In this document: positions 10,409-31,215 of the stretch, one piece after another
Layout of the letters: each line of letters begins with the position of its first letter
Numbering within the stretch: position 1 is the stretch's first letter
NCBI RefSeq assembly: GCF_000315625.1
Contig: NW_005434610.1
Span: 74,790 to 131,270, forward strand
Reading direction: 5' to 3'
DNA from: Guillardia theta CCMP2712
Taxonomy: Eukaryota; Cryptophyceae; Pyrenomonadales; Geminigeraceae
Length of the DNA: 56,481 nucleotides
Notes under the pieces: model-generated
The model's database searches: none
What the model saw: only the letters and a program-made list of their open reading frames with translations
Told to the model about the DNA's origin: nothing
Made by a program: the position numbers and the translations under genes

Positions 10409-13400
10409 ATGAATCCGACTCCCGAGTTGATCAGGGAGATCGAAGACGCCTGCGAGCAGCTCAGTGCGGGAGTGGGCGCGGGGAGAGTCGCGGCAGAGAA
10501 TTTCCTGGTCGGTCCACTCATCCTTGCTGACATCTTGTCTCTCTCCTATCCCCCCCCTCTACGCACACGTGTTCTCTTATCTCCGCCTCCTCCCTCCCGA
10601 TCTCCATCACTGCCTGCCTCCTTGCCTTTGACCCTGCATCCCTGCACCCTTTTGTGCTCATAATCTCATGACAGCAGCACCTCCTCTAACTTCCCTCCTC
10701 TCCCGTCTTCCCCTCTGCCCCATTCCCATTAATTCACACGCCCAACAGCCCTCCCCTTCTCCCTCCCGCACTTTCATCTCCGCCGTCCACCCGCATTGAA
10801 ACTCTTTGACCAGGTCAACGTGCGCAAGGCTGAGAACTCCCTGCAGCTCGCTCGTCAAGTTCTGGTCCGCCGATCTCCTGCCGCTGGCTATGAAGGTGAT
10901 CATTTCTCTGCAGGAATCGTCGCAGCGAGACAGCGCCTGCTTCCAAGCGGCATGCATGCTCAAAGAAGGAGTTCTTCGTGATTGGAGCAAACTCACAGCG
11001 GATGATAGGAGAGAGATGAAGTCCTACGTCTTGCAGGTATCACTGAATCTCCCCGGTTGTCTGCTGGGGTCTGGAAAGATCGTAACTTGTTCCTGCAGTA
11101 TGTAATCCAAAAGAAGTTGTCCATGAAACACTTCGTTCGTCATCAGCTCCTGCAAGCGGTGGCGATTATGGTAGTCTTGCCTCAGTCTTGCTCTCTCCTC
11201 AACTGCGCGCCGCAGGTGAAGCGAGGATGGTTCGAAGAAGCCCCGGAGTACTTCAACGAGATGATGACGTACGTGCACACTCTAGTGGGGGAGGAAGGTA
11301 CCAGAGACTGCGGCATCTTCCTCATGCGAGCTCTACTGGATGAGTTCTCTTCGAGCAACAGGAGTGTGGTGGGGCTGACGTGGGAGATTCATCATCAGTG
11401 CCAGCAGCGGTTCCATGCCGAAGGGCACCTCAAGACCTTCTTCACGCTTGCCATGTCCATGATCGCAGCCAGTCTCGACTTCCTCAAGCACCACCAGAAG
11501 GACATCGACGCTCTCACGAGCTCGAGCGGGTCCCACCACTGGCTCATCCACTGCGTCGAAGTGATCAACCAGAGTCTCAACTGGGACTTCACGGACGCGC
11601 AGGCCAAGGGAGGGGTGGTGGGTTCATTCGCCCCCTCCCTCAATGGGCGGAATGACGTCATCACGCCCGGCGCTGCCTGGCGCGACGTCTTCGTGCAGGG
11701 GTCGACCTTGGACCTCTTCTACTCGCTCTACGCGACGTGCCGTGGGTCCTCGAACATGGCACACGTGGCGCGTCAGTGCCTGGTGGATCTGGCGGCGATC
11801 CGAGGAGACGTCTTCCCGGACGATGCTTCCCGCACCATGTACCTGGATCACTCGCTCAACTCGATCCTCGCGCTCATCTCGGCTCACAGCAACGACTCCG
11901 AGTTCGTCGACGTTGCCCTTATCCTCCTCCGCCTTGTGCGGAACTTCCAGGCAAGCACGCTGGTCCGTTCCAGCCATGCGCAACAGCATCTGAGCGCTAT
12001 GGGCGAGTTCACTTGCATGCTAATGAGCCGTCGTTCCTCGTTGGGAGATGGATGGGCAGCGGAGGCTCTGGACCACATGCTCGAGCTCTGGTGCGGGCTC
12101 TCTGTTGCCATTCTCCACCAGGATGACGATCGGTGCCACATGGAGGCGATCGGCGGCTTCACTGCCAAGATCTTCAGCTGCTTCGTGGAGAAATGTATGC
12201 ACGAGGCCTCGCAGGAGGTGCAGGAGTGGGACCAGGCGGACGACGAGCACGAGGACAAGAGCGTGCTGGAAGAGAGACTGACGGCCATCGGATGTATCGG
12301 GAGGCTCAAGGTGGGCGAGGGGATGCAGCAGCTCGTGGAGATGCTGGCGCAGCGGCTGGAGGCGATCCGGTCGGTGGTGACGGACGGAAGGGAGCTCCCT
12401 GCCATGCAGGCGTCGGTGGCGCTGGAGCAGATCCACTGGCTGGTTCAGATCGCGGGGCATCTGATCGCTGACGACGGGGAGGGAGAAGTCCCGGTGGTGC
12501 CGGAGGTCATCTCAAGACTCTCGTCCGAGCTGGCGGCCAGGAACATGAGCACCGAGGACCCGTTGATCCTCCTGACCAACAAGGTGGTGGACATGTCGAA
12601 CCTGCTGGACTTCTGCAGAGAGAGGAAGAGGAAGGAGTTCCTCTCCCCCTTGGTCGTCCAGACTAGCACCTGGTACCTCTCCCGATGGTCGCAGACTTAT
12701 TTGCTCCCTGCTCCCTCCGACCGCTTCCCGCTCAGCCCGTCGCTCCAGCAGCACTACGGGCCGGGAGAGGGAGCGACTTCTGTCCTCTCCTTCCTCATCG
12801 ACCGCTCGCTCTCCAACTTCTCGTCCTGGGGCTCGGAGGAGGACGTCGTCAACGCCACCTCCCAGCTCGTCCTCGCCTTGGCCATGCGCAAACCCGTCGC
12901 CAAGCTGCTCCTGGGCACCCCCGGCTGGTCTGCACTGTCACAGATGATGCCGAACCAGCTGGCCAAGAGCCCGGGCAGTAAGTGGCTGAACCCAGCGGCG
13001 CTCTCTCCTGTCATGCAGGCGCTCTGCTGCAGCGTGACGGCGGTGGAGGTGCAGGAGCAGCGCTCGATCCTCCTCCGTGACCTCATCGGCCCCATCGCCC
13101 AGCAGACTTGCGTATTACTCGAGCACGAGATGTCCAGCAAGGTGCCTAGCTGCAATGCCTCGGAGGTTCTGCTGCGGGCGGCGAGGATGCTGCACGGAGC
13201 ATGCAAGTCGGCAGATTTCTACACGTACGACTCGATCTTCGAGCTCGTCATCCCGGTCGTCGAGCGACTGCCGGTCGCGCTGCACGCGCTTAGGGAGCAT
13301 AGCCACGTCACCGAGTCGATCCTCCTCCTCTTCGTGGTCATCGGGGAGGTTCAAGTCTCCTTCCTCTCCGGACAGCAGATGCGGATGTTCAACCAGGCCT

Positions 13401-14439
13401 GCCTCCACCTCCTCCAGACCTTCACCAAGATCGAGGCGCACGGGAGGAGGGGAAGCGGGGAGCTGCAGGAGGCTGACTGCGAGTGGCTGCGCGACCACAT
13501 GCTGTCCCTCCTTCAGCTCCTCCTCCACTTGGCGAGGAAGGACGTAGTGGACTTCTCCAACGAGGTAAGGGGGGAGGAGATGGACGTGGCAGACGTCGTC
13601 CTGTTCGGCCTCAGCCTCCTCCAGCCGCTGATCACGCCGGAGAGCTTGCAGTATCCCGCCATCTCAAAGGAGTTCTTCTCGCTCCTCGGGTGGCTCATCG
13701 AGTCCTACCCGCACAAAGTCTCTGTCATGGACAGGAACATGCTCGACCCCATTGTCGCCTGCCTCCACCACGGCCTCCAGCAGGCTGACTCGGACACAGC
13801 TCGCGCCAGCTCGGAGGCGATCGATGCGCTGGCAACCTACCAGATCAGCACAATGAGGGAGGGAGGAAGCTATCTGCTCAAGGAGAAGCACCCGGATGCC
13901 CTCGGCCTCTTCCTGCAGGCGCTGCTGGAGATGCTGCTCTTCAAGCAGTTCAACCGAACCGTCCTCGACTCCTCCTGCGACGCGCTCCTCTCCCTCCTCT
14001 GCTGTGAGCAGGCGAAGTTTGGCGAGCTCATGACTCAAGTCATCAACAGCCAGGTGCGACCCTTCTCCTCCCTCCCCCTCCTCTCTCCTCCCTTTCTCCC
14101 TCCTCCCTTCTCCCTCCTCTTCCCCGCCTCTTCCCTTCTCCTTCCCTTCTCCTCCTCCCTTCCTTCCTCTTTCCTCCTACCTCCTGCTCCCTTCTCCCTT
14201 CATCCGTCTCTTTCCTCCCTCAACCTCCCTCCTCACTTCCTCTTCTCTGTCTATCTTCCTCCTCATCTTCATCGCAGGTGCTTGAGTCCAACAGGACGCG
14301 AGTAGGGGAGGCGACGCAGGAGCTGATCCGGCAAGTGACCACAGCAGGTCCTGCCGTCCAACGAGCTGCCAAGTTGCAATTTCGGTCGCACATGCGAAAG
14401 TTCCTGGGGTCAATCAGGCCGTTCCTAGTCACCATTTGA
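10409..14439 (+). CDS. XPO4: Exportin-4 (karyopherin-beta family)
   Basis: This is a nuclear transport receptor of the RanGTP-dependent exportin class; the animal protein exports eIF5A and imports some SOX factors. Six exons keep phase 0 throughout: 10409-10507, 10814-10864, 10914-11036, 11099-11170, 11216-14053 and 14278-14439 (TGA). They give 1,114 residues, close to the 1,151 of the human protein. The N-terminal part follows the family pattern (ESSQRDSACFQAACMLKE, then VLRDW, then YVLQ/YVIQKK). The diagnostic block LLDEFSSSNRSVVGL lies near residue 160. The rest is alpha-helical HEAT-repeat-like sequence with no transmembrane segment. I chose ATG 10409 because an upstream in-frame GTG gives only a Pro-rich extension. 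Introns 2-4 are 45-62 bp. The last intron (14054-14277) is pyrimidine-rich. Identification is from remembered family similarity. Confidence 0.93.
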
Positions 14440-14709
14440 CCAGCCCTGGCACCCGAAGAGCAGCGATGACGGAGAGAGGAGGAGGAGCAAGGGAGGGGGA
14501 GGAGGAGGAAGGAAGGAGAGCGAAGAGCAGAGTGGGTGATTGAGAGGAGGGGGGGGATGAGAGGGGGGATGAGCAAGGAAGGCAGAAAGTGCAAGGAACA
14601 AATTTGACACAGGCCGGTTACACCGAAGATAGCAATACCGTACCATTTCAAACACCTTCATTTACAATTACTGCAAATCTTCTCTCCACCACCTCCTCCT
14701 CCCCCTCAT
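14440..14709. other. Convergent 3' spacer
   Basis: Only 270 bp separate the stop codon of exportin-4 from the stop codon of the PDZ giant on the other strand. The sequence is GGA-rich up to about 14575. Both polyadenylation regions must fit here, so the 3' ends may overlap as antisense transcripts. Confidence 0.5.
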
Positions 14710-24127
<9,418 letters not shown>

Positions 24128-24289
24128 ATTCTTGCGATTCAATACTTGAAAACTTGAATGACAACATTCCTTCTTCTAGGAAGTACGTTAAATCACAAAT
24201 ATTTTTCGTTTGGTATATGATCCTACATCTCAAGCTAATCATACGATGGATTTCCCAGCAATTTGCTATCGTCAGTGTTGAGGCAAACC

Positions 24290-24305
24290 CTAGAATTGCT
24301 TCCTT

Positions 24306-24359
<54 letters not shown>

Positions 24360-24440
24360 ATCTTCTGTGTTCCTGGCTATTTCATCCTTCATCACACTTA
24401 TTTTCTCCTCCATCTTGCCCATCTTGCCCACCATCTTCAT
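24290..24440 (-). CDS. Possible acidic upstream exon with Glu-Asp repeat
   Basis: The minus strand from ATG 24438-24440 reads MKMVGKMGKMEEKIS, then a run of about nine Glu-Asp pairs encoded by a perfect GAGGAC hexamer repeat (24300-24360), and stays open past a possible donor (CATC/GTATGA near 24245). It could be the first exon of the PDZ giant or a separate small gene. The phase to the exon starting near 24127 does not fit simply, so this is tentative. Confidence 0.3.
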
Positions 24441-24604
24441 ATCCCTAACGTCATCGTTGCTTCATCATCAGTCGCACCACAAATTCAACCACCTCCTTTC
24501 CTCCAACATCACATTCAAGTACCCCCACCAGGTCAATCTCTTCAGTACCCTCCTTCACCTCCTACCCTACCTCCTTTTGGTAAACAAATTTCCATTGAAG
24601 GTAC

Positions 24605-24800
24605 CTACTTTCACTACCCACCTTCATTTCTAAAACAACCATCGAACGAAAGTACCCCACTCGGATTCACTTAGGACTACCCCCTACCCTCGAAGATAGC
24701 TCTGAAGAGGCGGGGGCAAGCAGAACCCATGGGCAAACATTGGGCCGGGCCCTGCGTTTGGCCCACCCAAGTGATGGCTACCTGTCATACCCGGAGTTGC
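24605..24800. repeat. Direct repeat copy 1 (pairs with 27277-27437)
   Basis: The stretch starting ctactttcactacccacc and ending gtcatacccggagttgc recurs in the same orientation at 27277-27437. Copy 1 has about 35 extra bases in its middle (24721-24755). It ends immediately before the left inverted-repeat arm. It is TACCCC-rich like several other spacers. Confidence 0.9.
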
Positions 24801-24801
24801 A

Positions 24802-25331
24802 TCAACCCTTCAGTCACGTTGTGCCTCAGCTTGAGTCAAGCTCGGAAGAGCAAGGCTCCTACGGTATCATTCGGCTGAGTGGCTGGCAGTGCCATCGGAA
24901 GTGAACTGAGAGGACTCAACAAATTGGCAGTGCTGTATAGAACAGTTGTGCTCTTTATATCCGGCTCAATGCCATGATGCGAGACGGTCTCCCTTGTCTC
25001 TTCGTTGTAAAGGTTCTCTTGATAGTTGTTCCGCTCTTTTGGGCCGTCACGGGGAGATGTTGATAGCCTTAGTTGTGGATGCCACATCATTCAAGCAAGC
25101 AACAGTACAGATTTGTTTGCGTCATTCGACGAATTCATGACTAAGACAAAAGGGTACAACACGACAACAGACTGGCAATGATCTAAGCTGCTATCTCGGC
25201 GTCGCACATCAGAAAGACTCTGCGGGCAACATCATCAGTAATCAGCAAGCATATATCGACTCGTACCTTGATCCTGTTCAAGTCATGGCTTTGGCTCGCT
25301 GTCGTCCTCAGATTTTCGCCTATGCTTTTCC
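24802..25331. repeat. Left arm of ~530-bp inverted repeat
   Basis: This sequence is the near-perfect reverse complement of 28643-29179. Long stretches match without change, for example around the gaattcatgactaagac segment, while a few small indels occur near 24880-24920. The outer tip is tcaacccttcagtcacg. The inner end contains the reversed last codons of the gene that ends at 28694. Confidence 0.92.
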
Positions 25332-25539
25332 AACTTTTTCAATCCTTTTTACAGGGGTGGGGTAGAAGAATTTGTTGGGAATCGCAATGGCGATCCCGCG
25401 ACAAACTGTTTCGAGGATGAATATCTCAAGAATGAAAATCTGTACAATGCAAAACAAACATTTTGTATTTAGAGATACATACAAATTGTCATTCTCTATA
25501 CTTGTTCGCTTTGTACACGTCTTAATTTTTGACATTTTG

Positions 25540-27276
25540 TCCTTTCTATCTCTTCTTCCGTAGACTTACAACCAGACAAAGTTCGTAAACCCTGAAATCT
25601 AGGCATTTGTCCTGTGAATCCTCCTCGTGTATCCAAAGATTGAGTATGTATACGTTTCCGAGATCGAGGTTGGGACCTGCACTCATTCTCTTTGTCCCGT
25701 GTTCCTTCCTCTGCGTTGAAAAGCTTCTTCTCCCCACGCACTTAAACTTTTGGCACTTAAACTTTTGGTTGAAAAACCAATGTACATGGGGACAGGGGGT
25801 GTGCTCGCACATCCATCTTGTGCAACCACACTGATGGCATCTTCAGCCAGTTCAGCAACTGTATGCTTGTAAAATTTCTCATTGTACTTGTACAACTCGT
25901 TTTGAAGTTCTGATTCGTTGACAGGCAGATCGCCATTCGCCATTCCCTCCAGTTTTCCTATCAATCGAGGAATTTCTACATCCATCTGTTCACAGCCTTC
26001 AATTACTGTCTTGAGGTAACGTTGATGTGGTGTGAACCTGACATCCTCTGGAGATTCGCCTCCGGTTGTCAAACAAAACTTTTCCTTGCGATCTTCAAGC
26101 AGGTCAAGTCGCTGAGCCAAGTCAGGTTCATGACTTGTTATACCCCCCAGATCTGCTTCACATTCCTCAAACACAGAACAAAATCCTGCATTTATCATTG
26201 TTTTGTCGATCGCACAACAGTTCACTCCAGTCTGACAATGCTCAGGATTCATTCGACGGAATTCATCCATCATAGATGTGCACACTCTGGACCTATCATT
26301 GCCATGCAGTTTCATGAGATGCCTATCTCGTTTCTGAAGAGTGGATGTGGATGGCAGAGGTAAGTTGTGTAACATCTGGTCCGCATCAAAAGTTCCAGTA
26401 TTTTTGTTCCCCGGCCCTGTGAGCAAGCGATATAGACCTGAGGTGCCGACATTCCAAATTGATGCAGCGAAACTCATGACTTGCTCAGAGTATCGCATGC
26501 CTCTAGTGTCCTTTGTTCGAAAGCCTTGTCGTATCCAGTCGCTCACTATGAATGGCATGATGGGGTGTTTGCTCTTCATGCCATCTCCTTCCTGACTGGC
26601 GAACATTACGACATCTGAAACTATGTCGGGAAGCTCAGCAGAACGGAGGTTATCCATCGCCCTTTCAACATGGCAGATGGTGAGAAAGCACTTGGCAGCA
26701 GGACTTTCGTCATTGGATTCTTCAAGAGACTCATGCTCTTCAAGAATGCTTCGGATGAAATCACGTCTATCCTCCAATGGCATTGACTTGAAGTTCTCGC
26801 ACATTGTATGTGCGAGGAGAGCGAATGCTGTTTTGATATTGCTGTTCTGGTCTTGGCTAATATGTTCAGGCCTTACATACCTGCATGTGGCATGTCAGTA
26901 CTCTGGTGCATTCCAGCTCGCTGGTTACCTTGAGTGATAATCGTGTATTTGCTTTTGTAGCTCGTCAACAGTGTCATAGTGCGAAGTGGCCCAATGTCTG
27001 ATTTTCTTACACAATGCCTTTTGCTTTTGCCGATGATTCTTTACTTGAATTCGAAGCTTTTGCGCGTCTATGTGCAGCTGGAATTGATCATCATCGATGC
27101 ATTTTGGCATCTGCTCCTTGTTGAAACGAGGTGAAGTAATGAAGGAAACAATTTTTGAAGCCCTCTGCATTCTGTCCAAAGAGGTCACCTAGAAGCGTCA
27201 ACTTTGCTCGCACATGAGAAGTGTTGATGGTATGCTGGCTCAGCTTGAGATAACTAGCCGCTACTTGTAGCAAGCT
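25540..27276 (-). pseudogene. Decayed DNA-transposon transposase, copy 1
   Basis: Minus-strand remains of a transposase. From 27276 down the frame reads AASYLKLSQHTINTSHVRAK, then HFTSPRFNKEQ-like pieces in shifted frames, then a 340-residue open stretch (26804-25683). That stretch contains GMRYSEQVMSFAASIW, LPLPSTSTLQKR and NCCAIDKTMINAG, and a tail RTLSGCK follows near 25560. The order 'long helical region, GxxYSxxxxxFA, LPxxSTL, then an Asp' resembles P-element/THAP9 transposases, but this assignment is weak. The homologous tail and N-terminal part occur on the other strand at 29319-31215. Copy 1 lacks the N-terminal cysteine motif, is cut exactly at direct-repeat copy 2, and has lost much of its C-terminal part, so it should be inactive. 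Confidence 0.65.
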
Positions 27277-27437
27277 ACTTTCACTACCCACCTTCATTTC
27301 TAAAACAACCATCGAACGAAAGTACCCCACTCGGATTCACTTAGGACTACCCCCTACCCTCGAAGATAGCTCTGAAGAGGCGGGGGCAAGCTGTTTGGCC
27401 CACCCAAGTGATGGCTACCTGTCATACCCGGAGTTGC
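27277..27437. repeat. Direct repeat copy 2
   Basis: Same orientation and nearly identical to 24605-24800 but without about 35 internal bases. The left end abuts the truncated transposase copy 1; beyond the right end the sequence runs into the gene at 27665. This suggests that the block between the two copies was inserted or duplicated. Confidence 0.9.
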
Positions 27438-27664
27438 GGTTTTAGCCAGGGGTTTGGCGCACTTTTGGCGGGATTGAGAAGGTTTGTGGGTCTTGACTTT
27501 CGCGCCAGTTTGAAGCTCGTCTGAAAGTATTTCAATGCTCTCAACACTACCCGGTCTTTTTACCATCATGTACCCACTTAGATGTCATCATCCCAAGCCG
27601 AAGTTCTCTTTGAGCTCTGATTTCGACCTCCGAAAGCTCAAGCCTCCCCAGTCTAGCACTCCTC

Positions 27665-28694
27665 ATGGAAAACAGCGTAACTATCGCCATGCAACTACTG
27701 CGCCGCTTTGTCTGGTCTGCTGGGAGGAGCCTCCATACAAGCCCCTCAGGCCTTCACCCGCGAGTACACTCCTTCACCAGAGCTACTCATACATCATCTC
27801 GCTATCACTCCTTCACCAGAGCTACTCATACATCATCTCGCTATCACTCCTTCACCACAGCTACTCATACATCATCTCGCTATCACTCCTTCACCACAGC
27901 TACTCATACATCATCTCGCTATCGCTTCTTCACCACAGCTGCTGATGCGTCATCTCGCAATCGCGCTTCAACATATCTCAAGCATGCGTGTGAGTTGCTG
28001 GAGATTAAAGATCCGAATGGGTCCGCCTATGTCGTTGCACTAGCGCTGAATGATAAGGATGCGGAGAAGCAGCTGCAGCTGCAGAAGGCGGATATCTATC
28101 ATCAGATTATTGTCAACTACTACAAACGGCGAGTGTCATACATCTCTCAGAGGTGAAGACTTTGTTTGCCATGGTGTGGCCTCTACTGAATGATTGCACA
28201 AACACAGGTATCTGGTTGAGGATCTTTTTAGGAAAGCTATGGATATCATTGCCAACAGCAAGGACGGCGGCGAGGAGATCAACTCTGTACAGAAAGGCTT
28301 GCCGCGGAAGGACTTGGAGCTGATGATTCAAAGACAGCTTTCTATGCGTGCGATGAACAGGCACTTGCAGACGAATAATAGCTTACGACTGGCCGTATGG
28401 AAACGGATCGGGTTACCAGAGGACCTTTTGATGCCTGGTTTATCAGAGGAGAAGATGTTGTATGGGTACCTGTCGGAACACATCCATGGACCGACGGGGC
28501 TGTTTGTGTTTTTATCTTCACGTACAGCTAAGGAGGAGATCAGATTTTTCAGCGAAGTTGCACATGTTTTCAAGAAGGAGGTGGACTTTTTCGATGACGC
28601 GTCAGCAGAAGAGGGAGAGCTGATGGAGACTAAATCTATCCTGGAAAAGCATAGGCGAAAATCTGAGGACGACAGCGCTGAGCCAAAGCCATGA
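27665..28694 (+). CDS. Two-exon protein with mitochondrial-like leader and 13-residue repeats
   Basis: I do not recognise the family. Exon 1 is 27665-28152 and exon 2 is 28208-28694. The 55-bp GT-AG intron keeps phase and the product is 324 residues. The N-terminus MENSVTIAMQLLRRFVWSAG followed by Arg/Ser-rich sequence looks like a mitochondrial targeting peptide. Four to five copies of a 39-bp unit (RYHSFTTATHTSS) span about 27770-27955. The C-terminal half is helical and charged (YLVEDLFRKAMDIIANSK; GLFVFLSSRTAKEEIRFF) and resembles a folded domain. The gene lies between two transposase remnants, and its last 17 codons lie in the right inverted-repeat arm. It may be a captured host gene, or a host gene whose 3' end was duplicated to form the left arm. 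Confidence 0.65.
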
Positions 28695-29179
28695 CTTGAA
28701 CAGGATCAAGGTACGAGTCGATATATGCTTGCTGATTACTGATGATGTTGCCCGCAGAGTCTTTCTGATGTGCGACGCCGAGATAGCAGCTTAGATCATT
28801 GCCAGTCTGTTGTCGTGTTGTACCCTTTTGTCTTAGTCATGAATTCGTCGAATGACGCAAACAAATCTGTACTGTTGCTTGCTTGAATGATGTGGCATCC
28901 ACAACTAAGGCGATCAACATCTCCCCGTGACGGCCCAAAAGAGCGGAACAATATCAAGAGAACCTTTACAACGAAGAGACAAGGGAGACCGTCTCGCATC
29001 ATGGCATTGAACCGGATATAAAGAGCACAACTGTTGTATGATACAGCACTGCCAATTTGTCGAGTCCTCTGCCACGGAGTCCACTTCCGATGGCACTGCC
29101 ACTCAGCCGAATGATACCGTAGGAGCCTTGCTCTTCCGAGCTTGACTCAAGCTGAGGCACAACGTGACTGAAGGGTTGA
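28643..29179. repeat. Right arm of ~530-bp inverted repeat
   Basis: Reverse complement of 24802-25331. It begins inside the last codons of the gene ending at 28694 and ends at aagggttga. About 90 bp downstream, the second transposase copy begins. Confidence 0.92.
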
Positions 29180-29318
29180 CAGCCGAGCCAACCCCTGGTG
29201 TTGGGATTAAAACTGATACCAATATTTAGTTAAATACCCCCCCCTTCCTTTCCTCATCGCGCCTCCATGCAGAGCGTTCGGGGCACTATGGCGGGGGATT
29301 TAGGGGGTGCTGCATGCC

Positions 29319-31215
29319 ATGGCAGGGTGTCACGAGAAAATTCGAATCAAAGTTTTGGCGGGCAAAGCTATGTTGCCCCACACCATGGGCAGGCCGAGGC
29401 CTCCAGCGAGGCCTCCAGCGAAAATATGCTCATCATGCCACAGACGAAGACAGATGACCAGCATTCGAAAGTGGCATGGTGTGTCTATGTGCACAACTTG
29501 TGTTGCAAGGTTGAAAAAACACAATGATTGCAATGATCTTGAGCAGATCCTGCTCTCTCAATGGGATGGTGCCTTGGTTTTCAAGCTGTTGGATTTCATG
29601 CAATGTCATGGCCATGCAACTTTATCTGTGGAGTGTGAAGACGAGAATCTTTTAGCTTCAGCGACCCATTACCTCAAGCGGAGTCTTCATTCTGTATCCT
29701 TGTATGAAGTCCAGAACAAACTAAAGGTCCTCGGAGATGTCTAGGGGCCTACATCAGAAGGATTCTCGAGATGTTTTCTCCAGCACTACACACAGGTTTT
29801 CGAACAACAAGCATCTGGTAAATCACATGGAGGCACAAAGGCCATTTATGAGCACTTGAATCGACTTCATACACGTATTGGCAATATTCACAGGAAGCAT
29901 CGAAACCTTCTTTCTCGAATGGAAGAATGGTCTACTGCTCACTTCGAGAATTTGAATTCATTGCAAACTACTATACACGATTACTTTGTGAAGTAAGTCT
30001 GAGATGTTGTTTATTTCCATGCCAGTGACCTGATGATCATTGCACAGGTATGCAAGAATGTCGGATATGCATGTTGACACAAGTGACACAAGATTCGCTT
30101 TAGATTCGCTTTAGAGAAAGAGATGTTTTGCAGGCTTCAAATATTTTGCAGACGGAACGGATATGAAGAAGTTCTTTCATTGGCCAACCACAATGACGAG
30201 GAGGAGGAAACATTCACTCCTTGGGAGATGGAGCGAAGAATAGCTGATGGACTAAATGACTTTGATGAACACAAGATTCGCTTTAGATTCGGCGAATGGT
30301 TATCCAATCCCGTCCTCTCTCCAATTACGAACAAGTTGCTGTTTTTCTCACCGTGCATCAATCACTTGTTGAAGAATGTAAGGCATTCCATTGGATCAGG
30401 GAAGTCTCAATCGTCTTCTACGGAAGCCCAGATATGGCATAAAGCTTACAGTGATATCGCCAAGAAGAATCCTGCTTGGATGACTCAGATGGAAGTCGAC
30501 GGGACCGCCGATCCACAATCGGTGGATATCATGCTGAAGATGTTCAGTGACAAGGCCATCAGTCTACTAAAGGCAGAAGGGCATGAAGCGACAGCAAGAA
30601 TGGCAAAGGCTATGTCTGGCCTGCACAAAGCATTCGATGAAAGAGGGCTGAAAGTTTCAGAGAGGATACGTCTCGTTCAAGAGGGTCGAAGATGGCTATT
30701 GGAAGGCATCGACTGGACCAGTGTCAGCCAAAAACATGTCAAGGGACTATCATCTGTAACATTTGAAGGCTTCATAGTTGCAATTGATGCTCGTCTGCAA
30801 GTACAGCAGTATGTGAGGGATAAGAATCATGCGCTGGGTGATAGAGACCATGAATTCAATTCACGAACTCTCTGCACGGATAGTGTAGAGAATCTGTGGT
30901 CCTTGATCGGCCATCTAAACAAGAAAGATTTTCTGAGATAATTCAATCAGACATGCATAGAATTATCTAAAAAGGTGGATCCAAACCTGCCTTTTGTATA
31001 TGAGCATTCGAAGAAGCGAATTGTCCTGAGCAAACCGCACGACCGTGAAGCTTTCAATGCACGGGATGGATCTGATAATGATGTGGAGCCAGACAATAGT
31101 ACGGAGAAGAACAATCGAAAGCGAGTATATGCTAAATCAGGGCAATGGGATGAAGGATTAACAGGTAATATGCAACGGTCCCGGGGATTGCGTAGCATTG
31201 CTGGCTGCAAGTAGA
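29319..31215 (+). pseudogene. Decayed DNA-transposon transposase, copy 2
   Basis: Plus-strand relative of copy 1. From ATG 29319 the frame contains an AT-hook-like GRPRPP and a cysteine motif (ICSSCHRRRQM, then MCTTC) that could bind zinc and DNA. It then reads ATHYLKRSLHSVSLYEV, homologous to copy 1. A single in-frame TAG at 29742 interrupts an otherwise continuous frame (KVLGDV stop GPTSEGF). An intron-like gap follows near 29994-30049, then a 272-residue frame (30123-30941) with RDHEFNSRTLCTDSVENLWSLIG. That part is like the C-terminal region of P/THAP9-type transposases. A final piece ends RSRGLRSIAGCK (stop 31213-31215). The middle third present in copy 1 is missing here, and the sequence near 30095-30115 carries a small tandem duplication. 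Confidence 0.65.

Noticed and set aside
24605-24800. Telomere-like or subtelomeric repeat because of CCCTA words
   Set aside because: The words are irregular and not a tandem hexamer or heptamer. They recur as a dispersed pattern in several spacers.
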